The position numbers and the translations under genes are program-made. Of a DNA stretch of 64,000 nt, positions 8,939-17,929 are shown one piece after another. The DNA is from CAWBOY01 sp963790585 (GTDB taxonomy: Bacteria > Planctomycetota > Planctomycetia > Gemmatales > Gemmataceae), in the NCBI GenBank assembly GCA_963790585.1, contig CAWBOY010000002.1, positions 806,001 to 870,000 of the forward strand. The letters are read 5' to 3'. Under the pieces are notes generated by a model that searched no databases, was not told where the DNA came from, and saw only the letters and a list, made by a program, of their open reading frames with translations. The first letter of the stretch is position 1; each line of letters starts with the position of its first letter.

Positions 8939-9020
8939 CCGTGGCCAGGGTCGGTACTCCGACCCCGGTTCTCTGGAACCGCCAAGGCCGCCGGGGTCGG
9001 AGTACCGACCCCGGCCACGG
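8939..9020. repeat. Double-palindrome inverted repeat, copy A
   Basis: Two 30-base arms (8939-8968 and 8991-9020) match as reverse complements at 29 positions. Each arm contains its own palindrome, GGGTCGGTACTCCGACCC. A second copy with TAAT in place of TACT occurs at 41729-41810. The rest of 8895-9355 shows no gene. Confidence 0.8.
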
Positions 9021-9094
9021 TTCCGATTTGTTGAACGAACTCCGATTCAAGACGGTATGTGCTACATCAGTCGCCAACTTTGATCAACTCGCTA

Positions 9095-9123
9095 TTGACC
9101 TCTTGCAATTCTCGCGTTATAGC
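9095..9123 (+). promoter_or_regulatory. Candidate sigma-70 promoter for the secretin gene
   Basis: TTGACC (9095-9100) and TATAGC (9118-9123) are separated by 17 bases, about 230 bases before the chosen secretin start. The motifs are only moderately close to consensus. Confidence 0.3.
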
Positions 9124-9355
9124 CCCGCCCACTTCCATATCGGTCGATGAATTAGCGAGTAACGGGCAAGGCGCCCATTTCTACATTCCGGGGGGAGTGT
9201 GGTAGATGTTGCGCCGTCGCATAGGGGGGTGCCTCGTGGCCGAGTATCAGCGCCGGAATCAGGGCCGGCAAGCGGAAACGGGCACAAGCGAACAGGAACA
9301 GGGAGGGGGCCCCGCCGCCGCTTTGGGGTCACGTCCGGATCAAAGTGGCGGCTTA

Positions 9356-12300
9356 ATGGCAAAGGAGGCCAGGGTGTTCAGGGCAAAATCACGGAAGTGG
9401 GTTAACCTTGTCGCGGGGCTGCTTTTGAGCGCTTCCTCAGCGACAAACGTCGCGTGGGCCGATCCGGTACCGGCGACGCCGACGCCGATTACACGAACAG
9501 CGCCGGCCAGCGTTGTTCTGAGCAAGGCCATCGAGAGCCAACGGCACGGTGACTACGAAACCGCTGCGCCGCTTTTTGACGAGGCCTCGCAACGCAAGGC
9601 GGAGCTGAAGCCTAACGAGCAGGAAGACCTGACCCGCTGCATGGACGAGAACACTCGTGCCATGAACGCACGCCGCGAGGGCATGGACCTGTTGACCCAG
9701 GCGGAGAAGGCGACGAAAGAAGGCCGCACTATCGACGCCGCGATGGCGCTGAAACGGCTCGTGGTCGTCGAGCAATACCTCGCGCCAGCGGACAAGGTTC
9801 GGTTCCAGGCGCTTAATAAAACAGCGCCCGCGAAGACCGTCGCCCCGGTTGATCCGAATAAGGAATCGCGCATTTCGCTGCAACTGGGCCGGGCCCAGTT
9901 CGCTCTCTACGAGTTTGAGGCGGCCGAGGCTTTGGCCAAGGAAGCGATGGGACAAGGCGGCAAGTTCGCTACCAACGAAGATTCGCCGCAGAAATTGTTG
10001 GCCGACATCGCTCGCGCCCGCTCCGATTCGAGCATGATGTTGAAGGCGTCACGCGTGATGATGCAGCACCGCGAATACGACCGCGCGGAGTATTATGCCC
10101 ACCAGGCGGAAAAGACGGCGAGCAGCTTCAGCTTTTCCATGTGGGGCGACTCGCCCAGCAAGGTCTTGAAGGAAATTCAAGTCGCTCGCGCCGAGCAGCC
10201 AGCCCCGGCCAAGAACATGGTCGCAGCCAAACCTGCGACTACCGCCCCAGCGGCCGACGCCAAGACCGCTGACCAAACTGGCGTTCGCACGGTAGCCAAT
10301 CAAACGCCGGCGGCTCCTCCGTTGGCGTCCGATACGGACGGCGCCCGGGTCCTCTTGGTCAAAGCGCGTCTGGCTCTCAAGGACGGCAAGTTCGATGAGG
10401 CCCGTCGCCTGACCGAGGAAGCTCGCGCTAAACGGCCTGTCCTGGCATTCGACGAAGACACGCCGGAAAAAGTCGCTGCCGCGATCAATGCAGCTCAGCC
10501 GAAATCTCAGGTTGTGGCCGTCAAGCCGGTCAAGCCCGCTGAGAAACCGGCCAACGCCTACACCAAGCCGGAAGCCGTCGCGCTCTTGCTGGATGGCCGA
10601 AACCTGCTGGCGGCGAAGAAATTTGAGGAAGCAGCGAACATCGCTGGCAAGGTCAAGGCGATGCCGCTCTCGTGGGGCCTCTTCGAGGACAGCCCGGATA
10701 AACTGCTCCAGGAAGTGGCGCACGTTCGAGCCAAGCACGATCAGGAAGAATCTATCGTCGTCCTGGCCGAAGCACGGAAGGCTTTGCAGAAAAATGACCT
10801 CGAAACCGCCACCAAGCTGGCTTATCGAGCGCAGAAGCTGCATGGCTCGTATACCGTCTGGGACTTCGGCGATCGCCCGCAGACTGTGTTGAATGAGATT
10901 GAAGCGATCAAACTCAAGCAACGGCGCGGTGAGGCTGTCGTCGGTAACAAGACGATCAACGAAATCACCAAGCCGGAAGACAAAGCACGGGCGATGCTCG
11001 TCGAGGCCAAGCAAGCCGTTGCGAAGGGCGACACGGACAAGGCCAAGGTCATCATCGACCAGGTCAAGCAGATGCACGTCCGCCTGGAGAAACCGGGCGA
11101 GATAACACCGGAATCACTCGAACGCGAAATCGCGATGGGTGCGAAGCTGAAGTCGGTAACCGCGCCGGGCCAGCTCGCGGCGACCACGCCGGCGACGGGA
11201 GATAAGAAACAGCAGGCTCTTCAGTTGCTGAGCGAGGCTCGCCAACTGTCCCAGACCGACTTGGTCGGGGCTCGTGCCAAGGTACTCGAGGCCCGGAAAC
11301 TCGGCGTGGCCTTTGGCCCCGGCGAGGAAGGCCCGGAAGTGTTTGGCCAACGCCTCACTGTGATGGTTCAGAAGAAGGTCGATTCCCAGGTTCGTCAGGC
11401 GATGGAGGGCTGCCAGGGTCCTGGTGATCCGGTCGCCCGCTACGAGCAGGTCGAGAAGAATTTGCTAGTCGCTCGCAAGTTGGCCTTTGACTTTGGCTTC
11501 GACACTCAGCCCGTCGATCTCCAGGTCGAATATGTTCGCCAACAGCGGAATACGGCTTTGGCTATGTCCGGCGGCCGAGCGCCTGTCGTTCTGCCTGTGC
11601 CAGGACCTTCGACTGGTGCCGCGCCTGAGGTCGTGTTGACGGCGGAGATGAATCCGCAGGGTGTGGATCTGCTCAACAAGGCTCGGCTTGAAATTAAGAG
11701 CAACAACCTAACGCTGGCTCGCAAGATGGCTGAGTCGGTCATGTCCGGCAACTACGGAATGGCGAACGAAGCGCAGGCCGTGCTGCGGACCATCGACCTC
11801 GAAGAGTTCAAGCAAAATCAGTTGACGGCCAATCGGACCTTCGACGCAGCCGTCCAGGCTTATAATCGCGGCGATTTTAACAATGCCACGATCATTCTGA
11901 GCAACGTCGATTCGACCTTGCTCGACGGCAGTCGCAAGGAACGCCTCGGTCAGATTCAAATGACGCCGCAAATGCAGCCGTCGGCCCGAACCCAGGTGGT
12001 GCAAGTCACGAACCAGGATCCGAATGCTCAGACTCTGCCACTGCCGCTGCCTTTACCGGGCGATAATGTCGGCCGAGCGAATGCCAGCGATAAAGCTGGA
12101 CCAGCGTTGGTAACGCCGCTGGACGCGGGTTCGGCTAACGCCACCGACATGGGGCTCGCCAAGACCAGCCCGATGCGCGATGTTTTGTTCCAGAAGCTAC
12201 GCAAGGAAGGCTTGACCGCTCAGAAGGATGCTTCCGATCGCTTCCGCACCGGCGACCCCGACGGAGCGCTCGACATCCTGCAAGCCTACGAGCGAACGGT

Positions 12301-14521
12301 AGACGATTCGGTCCTCGATCAGGGCCAGATGGCCACTCTGAAGCGGCCGATCGAATCGCGCATGGCCAGCATCAAGGTTTTGCGTGAGTCGCAGGTGATG
12401 GCCAAGAACGATCACGACGCCCACATGGCGGCGACGATGCAGCCGCTCAACAAGCAGCGCGCCGAGGAGACGAAACAGAAACACGTGGCCGAACTCATGA
12501 AGCAATTCGACACGCTCTATAAGGAGTGCAAGTATCGCGATGCCGAAAAGGTCGCGGTCCAGGCACACGAGTTCGATCCCGATAACCCGGTCATCACGGC
12601 TGCCGTGACGATCTCGAAGAATCAGGTCAACCTGATGGCTTCGAAGAACGCCAAGGAGAGTCGCGCGGACTACAACTTCAACGTCCTGACCTCGGTGGAG
12701 ACGCAGGTCAACTCGCGAGTCGAAGAACAGGTCATGCACTTCGATGACAAACGATGGACGCAAGCTCGCGGCCGCAAGGACCCAGCTTTGGCCAATGTCG
12801 TACTCAAGAATGAGCGCGAACGAGAGATTCAGCGGAAGTTGAGCCAGCCGATCAGCCTGAGCTTTAGCAATGTCCCGTTGGCCAAGGTCCTCGACGACAT
12901 CCGAGCCTGGCACAACATCAACATCTATGTCGACGAGCGGGCTCTCAACGCCGAAGGCATCGATCTGAACATGCCGATCACAATCAAGCTCGATCAGGTC
13001 GCGCTGAAGTCGGCCCTGAATCTGATCTTGAATACAGGTAGCCTGACGCACGTAATCAAGGATGAAGTCCTCCAGATTACGACGCAGACGGCGGCTCGCG
13101 GGAAACTGGAGACGAAGTCGTACCTCGTGACCGACCTCGTCATACCGGTGCGTGACTTTGGCGACGTTCATGCTCCGCAGAACATGATCGGTGCGCCGAT
13201 GGGCGGCCTGCAGACCGAAGGCAATGCTGCTACGCCGTACCTCACCGGTACCACGCCTCTGATGGGCGGACAGGGTGTCGGCTCTCCGTCCGGTCCTAAC
13301 GGCTCAGCCACGTTGCATCAGGACATGAAGCCGAGCTATTCCGATTCGGAAACGCAGGAACAGAAGCTCATCAATCTCATTATCAGCACCATCAATCCGA
13401 TGAGCTGGCAGGAGATGGGCGGGCCAGGCACGATCAACTACTTCCCTCTGGGCAAGACCCTGGTCATCAATCAGACCAGCGACATCCAGGGTGAAATCGC
13501 CGACCTGTTGGCCGCTCTGCGAAAGTTGCAGGAGCAGGAAGTATCTGTCGAAGTGCGGTTCATCACCGTGTCTGAGGACTTCTTCGAGCGAATCGGCGTC
13601 AACTTCAACATGAACATCACGACCAACGCCAATAGCAACTACGGATCGCAGATTCTCAGCGGTGTGTTTCAACAGGGTGGCGTTCTCAATAACTTCCAGC
13701 CTAAGAACCTGTTGACCGGCCTAACGCCTGCTGGCACGCTGACTTCGGATCTGAACATTCCGGTGTCGAACAACACCTTCTTCGGTTCGGCTCCGTTGTT
13801 CGGTGGTTATCCTGGCCAAGGCGCGGGCGGTTTGTCTTTGGGCCTCGCGTTCCTCAGCGACATCCAGGTCTTCCTGTTCCTGGAAGCATCGCAGGGCAAC
13901 ACCCGCACCAACGTCATGCAGGCTCCGAAGCTGACTTTGTACAACGGTCAGACGGCGACCTTGACTGCCTTGGATTCGCAGTTCTTCGTGAGTTCGGTAT
14001 CGATTCAGATCGCCCCGAACGGCAATCCGATCTTCGTGCCGACACAGCAACAGTTCCCAACGGCGGGAACGAACCTGACGCTGCAGGCGGTCATTTCGGC
14101 GGATCGCCGCTTCGTGCGACTCTCGTTGAACCCGACCCTGACCAACATCGTACCCGGCGGAACGACCTTGTTCCCAATCGTCGTACCAGTCTTCGGCAGC
14201 CAGTCGTCGCCGAACTCCTCGACGCCGACTGTGATGCTCACGCAGTTCTTGCAACAGCCGACAACCAGTAACTTGTCTGTCGCGACGACGGTGTCCGTGC
14301 CTGACGGCGGTACCGTGCTCCTGGGCGGCCTCAAGAGACTGTCCGAAGCTCGGAGCGAATATGGTCCGCCAATCCTGAGCAATATCCCAATCATCAGTCG
14401 GTTGTTCAAGAACACCGGCTATGGACGGGAGACCGAAAGCTTGCTCATCATGGTCACGCCTCGGATCATCGTGCAGAGCGAAGAAGAAGAGATTCAAACC
14501 GGCTATGTAGCGAACCAGTAA
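9356..14521 (+). CDS. Giant secretin (GspD/PilQ-like) with repeat-rich N-terminal half
   Basis: From ATG 9356 the product is 1,721 residues and begins with a signal peptide (basic MAKEARVFRAKSRKW, hydrophobic VNLVAGLLLSASSA, cleavage near AWA-DP). The open frame extends to 9206, but only this start puts the signal at the N-terminus. Roughly residues 40-1100 hold many alanine-rich helical TPR-like repeats of the type AR-x-LLV-x-A-x-x-AL-x-x-G-x-x-x-EA. A secretin/TonB short N-terminal (STN) domain follows (ISLSFSNVPLAKVLDDI, about 12850-13100). The C-terminal secretin pore occupies about 13480-14480, with the VPDGGTVLLGGL motif and a final ESLLIMVTPRIIV strand. It should form an outer-membrane channel for a type II secretion or type IV pilus system. 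No other pilus or secretion genes adjoin it. Ordinary secretins are about 600-800 residues; the extra half probably serves envelope spanning or protein binding. Confidence 0.85.
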   Translation: MAKEARVFRAKSRKWVNLVAGLLLSASSATNVAWADPVPATPTPITRTAPASVVLSKAIESQRHGDYETAAPLFDEASQRKAELKPNEQEDLTRCMDENTRAMNARREGMDLLTQAEKATKEGRTIDAAMALKRLVVVEQYLAPADKVRFQALNKTAPAKTVAPVDPNKESRISLQLGRAQFALYEFEAAEALAKEAMGQGGKFATNEDSPQKLLADIARARSDSSMMLKASRVMMQHREYDRAEYYAHQAEKTASSFSFSMWGDSPSKVLKEIQVARAEQPAPAKNMVAAKPATTAPAADAKTADQTGVRTVANQTPAAPPLASDTDGARVLLVKARLALKDGKFDEARRLTEEARAKRPVLAFDEDTPEKVAAAINAAQPKSQVVAVKPVKPAEKPANAYTKPEAVALLLDGRNLLAAKKFEEAANIAGKVKAMPLSWGLFEDSPDKLLQEVAHVRAKHDQEESIVVLAEARKALQKNDLETATKLAYRAQKLHGSYTVWDFGDRPQTVLNEIEAIKLKQRRGEAVVGNKTINEITKPEDKARAMLVEAKQAVAKGDTDKAKVIIDQVKQMHVRLEKPGEITPESLEREIAMGAKLKSVTAPGQLAATTPATGDKKQQALQLLSEARQLSQTDLVGARAKVLEARKLGVAFGPGEEGPEVFGQRLTVMVQKKVDSQVRQAMEGCQGPGDPVARYEQVEKNLLVARKLAFDFGFDTQPVDLQVEYVRQQRNTALAMSGGRAPVVLPVPGPSTGAAPEVVLTAEMNPQGVDLLNKARLEIKSNNLTLARKMAESVMSGNYGMANEAQAVLRTIDLEEFKQNQLTANRTFDAAVQAYNRGDFNNATIILSNVDSTLLDGSRKERLGQIQMTPQMQPSARTQVVQVTNQDPNAQTLPLPLPLPGDNVGRANASDKAGPALVTPLDAGSANATDMGLAKTSPMRDVLFQKLRKEGLTAQKDASDRFRTGDPDGALDILQAYERTVDDSVLDQGQMATLKRPIESRMASIKVLRESQVMAKNDHDAHMAATMQPLNKQRAEETKQKHVAELMKQFDTLYKECKYRDAEKVAVQAHEFDPDNPVITAAVTISKNQVNLMASKNAKESRADYNFNVLTSVETQVNSRVEEQVMHFDDKRWTQARGRKDPALANVVLKNEREREIQRKLSQPISLSFSNVPLAKVLDDIRAWHNINIYVDERALNAEGIDLNMPITIKLDQVALKSALNLILNTGSLTHVIKDEVLQITTQTAARGKLETKSYLVTDLVIPVRDFGDVHAPQNMIGAPMGGLQTEGNAATPYLTGTTPLMGGQGVGSPSGPNGSATLHQDMKPSYSDSETQEQKLINLIISTINPMSWQEMGGPGTINYFPLGKTLVINQTSDIQGEIADLLAALRKLQEQEVSVEVRFITVSEDFFERIGVNFNMNITTNANSNYGSQILSGVFQQGGVLNNFQPKNLLTGLTPAGTLTSDLNIPVSNNTFFGSAPLFGGYPGQGAGGLSLGLAFLSDIQVFLFLEASQGNTRTNVMQAPKLTLYNGQTATLTALDSQFFVSSVSIQIAPNGNPIFVPTQQQFPTAGTNLTLQAVISADRRFVRLSLNPTLTNIVPGGTTLFPIVVPVFGSQSSPNSSTPTVMLTQFLQQPTTSNLSVATTVSVPDGGTVLLGGLKRLSEARSEYGPPILSNIPIISRLFKNTGYGRETESLLIMVTPRIIVQSEEEEIQTGYVANQ

Positions 14522-14547
14522 TGCTGGTTGACTTGACGTAACGAAAG

Positions 14548-14582
14548 CGAACGGGGCGTGCAAACGCCCCGTTCGTCGTTTT
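14548..14582 (+). terminator. Rho-independent terminator of the secretin gene
   Basis: A perfect 12-base stem (CGAACGGGGCGT, 14548-14559, with ACGCCCCGTTCG, 14564-14575) closes a GCAA tetraloop and is followed by TCGTTTT. It lies 27 bases after the secretin stop. Confidence 0.85.
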
Positions 14583-14638
14583 ACACCGCGAAGTTTATCG
14601 ATTTGCGCCTAAATAATTTATTCAGGTAATTTCACTTC

Positions 14639-15544
14639 TCACTTCTCCTGGGCAGGGCGACCTCGCCGGGGCTTCGCCATGCCAGGATGTAATTTCCGAG
14701 CCACATCACGAAGGTACGACAAATCCGCGCCAAACTGGGCGTGGGGTAGCGCCAGCTTGATTTCTGGTGTCAAGGCCTGGCCGCCAACGATTACGGGAAC
14801 CTGAGCCCGTTCTGCCGCACGCGCGAGCTCACGAAAGCCATGCACAAACGATGGTGGGTCAGCGATATAGCTAACGGACAGCCAGACCAGTTGCGGTTTG
14901 CAGTCGTTCATTGCTTGGCGCAAGGAAATTAACGGTAAGTTGGGTCCCAGGTTGATCGCTTCCCAACCGTTCTCGAGAAGCAGGAGCTCGCTGAGCAGGG
15001 AGGCGAGCAAATAATGATCGCCTTCGGCAGAACCTCCCAACGCAAGCGGTGGATTGGGCGACAGGCTCGGCTCCAGACGGCTGCGCAAATCATGAAGCGC
15101 TGCCAGAATCAGCTGCGTGCCGCGGTGTTCCTCATAGACATCTAAGTTTCCTTCCTGCCAAACGTGTCCAATTTTTTTCATTGCCGGGCTGATCACAGCG
15201 TCCGCCAGGGTTTCTATGGCCATACCCGAGCGATAGGCTTCAACCAACAATGATCGAACCGAGTCCGCAGCGCCGTCAGCCAAAGCGTCAAAGAGCTGGG
15301 AGGACACCACTTCTGGATTTGCTACGTCTTGGCTTTTGCCATCTGTTAAAAGTGAGAGATCGGCAAAGGGCAGCCGCTCTTTGTGGATCAGTCGTACCGC
15401 ATCTTGAATGAGTATTTTTCGGTGCCCGCCGGCAGTTTTATGGGCGGGCAAAACACCTTCGTCCACCCACCGTTTGACTGTCGTGACACTCACGCCAAGG
15501 GCGCGGGCAACCGTGGCTGTGTTCAGATATCGAGGTGGTGTCAT
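14639..15544 (-). CDS. MerR-type regulator with B12-binding domain (CarH-like)
   Basis: This 301-residue protein has an excisionase/MerR winged helix (YLNTATVARALGVSVTTVKR, then a GVLPAHKTAGGHR wing, residues 6-42), a four-helix cap and a cobalamin-binding Rossmann domain. The cap carries W129 and E139-H140, the W-x9-EH motif of adenosyl-B12 photoreceptors of the CarH family (established for CarH). H177 in EGDHYLLAS is placed to be the lower cobalt ligand, although the usual E-x-H-x-x-G context is degenerate. IVGGQAL near residue 258 fits the B12 domain end. It would be a DNA-binding repressor whose oligomer dissociates in light; that function is inferred. Start MTPPRYL is chosen over the ATG 33 bases upstream because the latter would coincide with the predicted transcription start. 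It is divergent from the sigma factor at 15774. Confidence 0.8.
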   Translation of the reverse strand: MTPPRYLNTATVARALGVSVTTVKRWVDEGVLPAHKTAGGHRKILIQDAVRLIHKERLPFADLSLLTDGKSQDVANPEVVSSQLFDALADGAADSVRSLLVEAYRSGMAIETLADAVISPAMKKIGHVWQEGNLDVYEEHRGTQLILAALHDLRSRLEPSLSPNPPLALGGSAEGDHYLLASLLSELLLLENGWEAINLGPNLPLISLRQAMNDCKPQLVWLSVSYIADPPSFVHGFRELARAAERAQVPVIVGGQALTPEIKLALPHAQFGADLSYLRDVARKLHPGMAKPRRGRPAQEK

Positions 15545-15581
15545 CGGCGCCCGCGAGTAATCGGTTAAATCGTCCACATTT

Positions 15582-15611
15582 ATTATAAGGCCGTCTTATG
15601 CATTCTGCCAA
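15582..15611 (-). promoter_or_regulatory. Promoter of the MerR/B12 regulator
   Basis: On the minus strand TTGGCA (15606-15611) and a perfect TATAAT (15582-15587) are separated by 18 bases. The expected start near 15575 leaves a leader of about 30 bases before the chosen ATG at 15544. Confidence 0.6.
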
Positions 15612-15655
15612 CAATTGCCGAAATTGAAAATCGGGCCGAAAGGCGAAGAAACCTC

Positions 15656-15717
15656 TTGACAACGCTCGGCGCTGCTCTAACTTGTAATTAGATCGTTTTA
15701 AGCGTTTTGGTCGTTTT
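15656..15717 (+). promoter_or_regulatory. Sigma-gene promoter and triple 9-bp direct repeat
   Basis: TTGACA (15656-15661) and TAACTT (15678-15683) are separated by 16 bases. Downstream, CGTTTT occurs at 15694, 15703 and 15712, an exact 9-base period (repeat about CGTTTTRRN). Tandem direct repeats of about one helical turn are the type of operator used by CarH-like regulators, so this could be the target of the divergent regulator. That link is inference. Confidence 0.45.
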
Positions 15718-15773
15718 GAACGATTATGGGACGCGAGTCATTGTTCAGAAATCCTCTTCGCGGAGTGTACATC

Positions 15774-16568
15774 ATGGCGGCCACGATCGAGCTTGTGACA
15801 ACCAAACATCGGTCCGAGGGAAACGGCCCTTCGTATGTCATTCATCCGTCCTTCACCGACACAACGGCAGCGACGCTGTTTGGCCCGGTCCGCGAAGATA
15901 TTCGTGACGAAAATAATAGCCATATGCTCGACGAAGTGACGCGGGACCGAGCGCAACGAATGCACTATGCCGCTTATCGCGCTGACCATTCGGTGGCCAA
16001 ACGAACGAAAGACCGCTGGCACGCGGCTTACTTGTCGTTTCGCGATCAAATTGTGGTTGGCAATCGCAAGCTCATTTATCGGGCTGTACGCCGCTGGATG
16101 CCGCCGTCGGCTTACGCGGATGATATGGTTGGTGACTGTCACATCGTGCTTATCCAGGCAGTGGCGGCTTATAACCCCTGGATTGGCATTCGTTTCAGCA
16201 CCTACGCATTTACGTGCCTGATGCGGGCACTGTCGCGGCTATCGCAGCGCCATGCCGCTGATCGGCTCGCGCACTCGGTGCCGCTTGACGCCTTGCCACA
16301 TGGCGAGCCGCCTGATTGGACTACTGAGGAGTTGCCTCAAGTTCGTTTGCAGCGAATCGATGAGTTCCTACGAGAGGGCAACGAACTGTTGTCTGCTCGC
16401 GAAAAAATGGTGTTGTCGCGCCGCTTCAGCCTCGACGACCGGGCGGCGTCAGGCACTTTGGAACAAGTCGGTAAGGAGCTAGGGCTTTCCAAGGAAAGAG
16501 TGCGTCAGGTTCAGGCGAGCGCGCTCGGAAAGCTGCGCAAGGCGCTCGCGGAGCCAGGGGTCGTTTGA
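15774..16568 (+). CDS. Sigma-70 family RNA polymerase sigma factor
   Basis: This 264-residue protein carries region 2 (RKLIYRAVRRWMP, DDMVGDCHIVLIQAVAAYNP, IRFSTYAFTCLMRALSRL; about residues 95-170) and region 4 (LSAREKMVLSRRFSLD, GTLEQVGKELGLSKERVRQVQASALGKLRKAL; to the C-terminus). It is larger than ECF factors and lacks a clear region 1.1, so it resembles group 3 factors or the B/F/RpoD-like planctomycete alternative factors. ATG 15774 follows a CGGAG element; an earlier in-frame ATG at 15726 lacks one. It directs RNA polymerase to a subset of promoters. It is transcribed divergently from the CarH-like regulator, and light- or stress-linked control is a reasonable guess. No anti-sigma gene is adjacent. 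Confidence 0.8.
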   Translation: MAATIELVTTKHRSEGNGPSYVIHPSFTDTTAATLFGPVREDIRDENNSHMLDEVTRDRAQRMHYAAYRADHSVAKRTKDRWHAAYLSFRDQIVVGNRKLIYRAVRRWMPPSAYADDMVGDCHIVLIQAVAAYNPWIGIRFSTYAFTCLMRALSRLSQRHAADRLAHSVPLDALPHGEPPDWTTEELPQVRLQRIDEFLREGNELLSAREKMVLSRRFSLDDRAASGTLEQVGKELGLSKERVRQVQASALGKLRKALAEPGVV

Positions 16569-16592
16569 CGAGGCTCAAACCGAAACGTCTTC

Positions 16593-16665
16593 AAGAGCCG
16601 GTAACGTCAGCGACCGGAGCAAGCCAAGCCATGGCCCGCTCCGGTCGCTGACATAATCGGCTCTT
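16593..16665. terminator. Inverted repeat at convergent junction (likely bidirectional terminator)
   Basis: Arms 16593-16620 and 16638-16665 pair over GTCAGCGACCGGAGC and its exact complement, and over the outer AAGAGCC and GGCTCTT. The element lies between the stops of the converging sigma-factor and BON-protein genes. The outer ends resemble those of the element at 484-613. There is no T-tract, so terminator function is inferred from position. Confidence 0.6.
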
Positions 16666-16706
16666 AAAGAATATGAAATTCGAGTCCAATTCTTACAGAA
16701 CATTTC

Positions 16707-17420
16707 TCAATGATACCGCAGTTTCCACCAATCGTACTTGGTGGACGTGCGGCCGAACCACCAATAACCGTCATCCCATTCGAGGCGAACAGAGCGCCAG
16801 CCGAGCGGAATTTTCGGGAACGGATACTGCGGGCCGATGAACGGAAAGGCGTTATACGGGTACGCTTCCGGGCAAGCGACGCGGGAAAAGTTGTTGTACG
16901 GTGCGTACGTCGGCCATGCATAAGGCGGCATTTGCGGCGGATTCAAGGCGTACGGCGACGGCGGCGGGGCTGCGAAGATCGGTTGCGGTTCAGGCGGCAG
17001 ACCAGCTGTCGGCGGTGCCGGAATCGGAGTGGGCAGTTGTGAAGCTTCCGGCAGCGGCGTCGGCGGCGGCACATCCGACACGCGACGAATCGCGGCTTCG
17101 GTCGTGATGCGATCGACAACGCGCTCGACGCCAGGAACACCCTGAACGATGCGGAGCGCTTCTTCCTTTTGTGATTGATCGCGGACCGTTCCCGTCAGCT
17201 CGGCGATGCCGTTGTTGAACGAGATGTCGATGTTGAAACCTTGGAGCTGCCCGCTTTGACGTAGGTTGGCCGCGATGGTGTTCGCTGTCCGTTGAGCCAA
17301 GCTCATCGGGACGGCACCAAGGCCGAGCGGGGCGGGTTCGATTGGGGGAGCCGCAAACCCAGGCTGGGACAGAAACAGTCCCGCTGCCGCGGCGAGCCAG
17401 AAACGAGATCGTATCTTCAC
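16707..17420 (-). CDS. Secreted BON-domain protein with Pro/Tyr-rich tail
   Basis: The start is a GTG at 17418-17420, fixed by a perfect AGGAGG at 17429-17434, eight bases upstream; a longer ATG frame has no such site. The 237-residue product has a signal peptide (KIRSRFWLAAAAGLFLSQPGFA), then a BON domain (about residues 40-108: LAQRTANTIAANLRQSG, INGIAELTGTVRDQSQKEEA-like strands and VPGVERVVDRI). BON domains bind membranes or peptidoglycan-associated partners in OsmY-type proteins. A Pro-rich stretch (PPPTPLPEASQLPTPIPAPP) leads to a Tyr/Trp-rich end (DDGYWWFGRTSTKYDWWK). The protein should sit in the periplasm or envelope. Its partner is unknown. Confidence 0.75.
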   Translation of the reverse strand: MKIRSRFWLAAAAGLFLSQPGFAAPPIEPAPLGLGAVPMSLAQRTANTIAANLRQSGQLQGFNIDISFNNGIAELTGTVRDQSQKEEALRIVQGVPGVERVVDRITTEAAIRRVSDVPPPTPLPEASQLPTPIPAPPTAGLPPEPQPIFAAPPPSPYALNPPQMPPYAWPTYAPYNNFSRVACPEAYPYNAFPFIGPQYPFPKIPLGWRSVRLEWDDGYWWFGRTSTKYDWWKLRYH

Positions 17421-17671
17421 GATGTCATCCTCCTGATGAGTGTCGCGCACGTTGACTATGGGACTATTCCCGAAAGAGGAAGGGCCGTCAAACGATACGA
17501 AGCTTGTTGCGATGATTTGTTGGAACACGACGATGGCACGATCCGAGCGATGCGAAGAACTCGTTCAGGCCGCAGGGTTTAACTTAATGCATGCGTATGG
17601 TACCGGTGATCGATCCCAGCGAATTTGCCATCTTGGCCTACTATTTGCGCCGTGACCGCCTTCGATAGAAA

Positions 17672-17774
17672 GACCGTCGCGCCAAAAGGCGTATCCGTCT
17701 TGGCGCGACGGTCAGTCAATCTAACACATTGTCCCGCTTATGGTTACAACGATCCGTAGACCGTCGCGCCAAAA
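17672..17774. repeat. Three-copy GACCGTCGCGCCAA repeat
   Basis: The 14-base motif occurs at 17672-17685 (+), 17700-17713 (inverted, TTGGCGCGACGGTC) and 17759-17772 (+), so it can form alternative hairpins. The gap 17421-17929 between divergent genes otherwise shows no coding region. Confidence 0.75.
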
Positions 17775-17929
17775 TATCAAGAGGGTAGCCCCTCCACGTA
17801 AGGATGCGAACTCACCTTCCTCTGGCTAGTGCCGCGCAACGCTAGCGCTCGGGTTGTCTCGAATTCTCACTTCAGGTAATGTTTGGTCGCTGTCCGCCGA
17901 CCTATTGCCCTGAGCCGTACAATAAAATC

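Noticed and set aside
9206..9355. Upstream start of the secretin at 9206
   Set aside because: It would add 50 polar residues before the signal peptide; ATG 9356 puts the signal at the N-terminus.
9437..14563. Long minus-strand open frames opposite the secretin (for example 10049-11077, 12197-13171, 13721-14563)
   Set aside because: They mirror codon bias of the plus-strand gene, are rich in Arg, His and Asp runs, lack ribosome sites and show no family motif.
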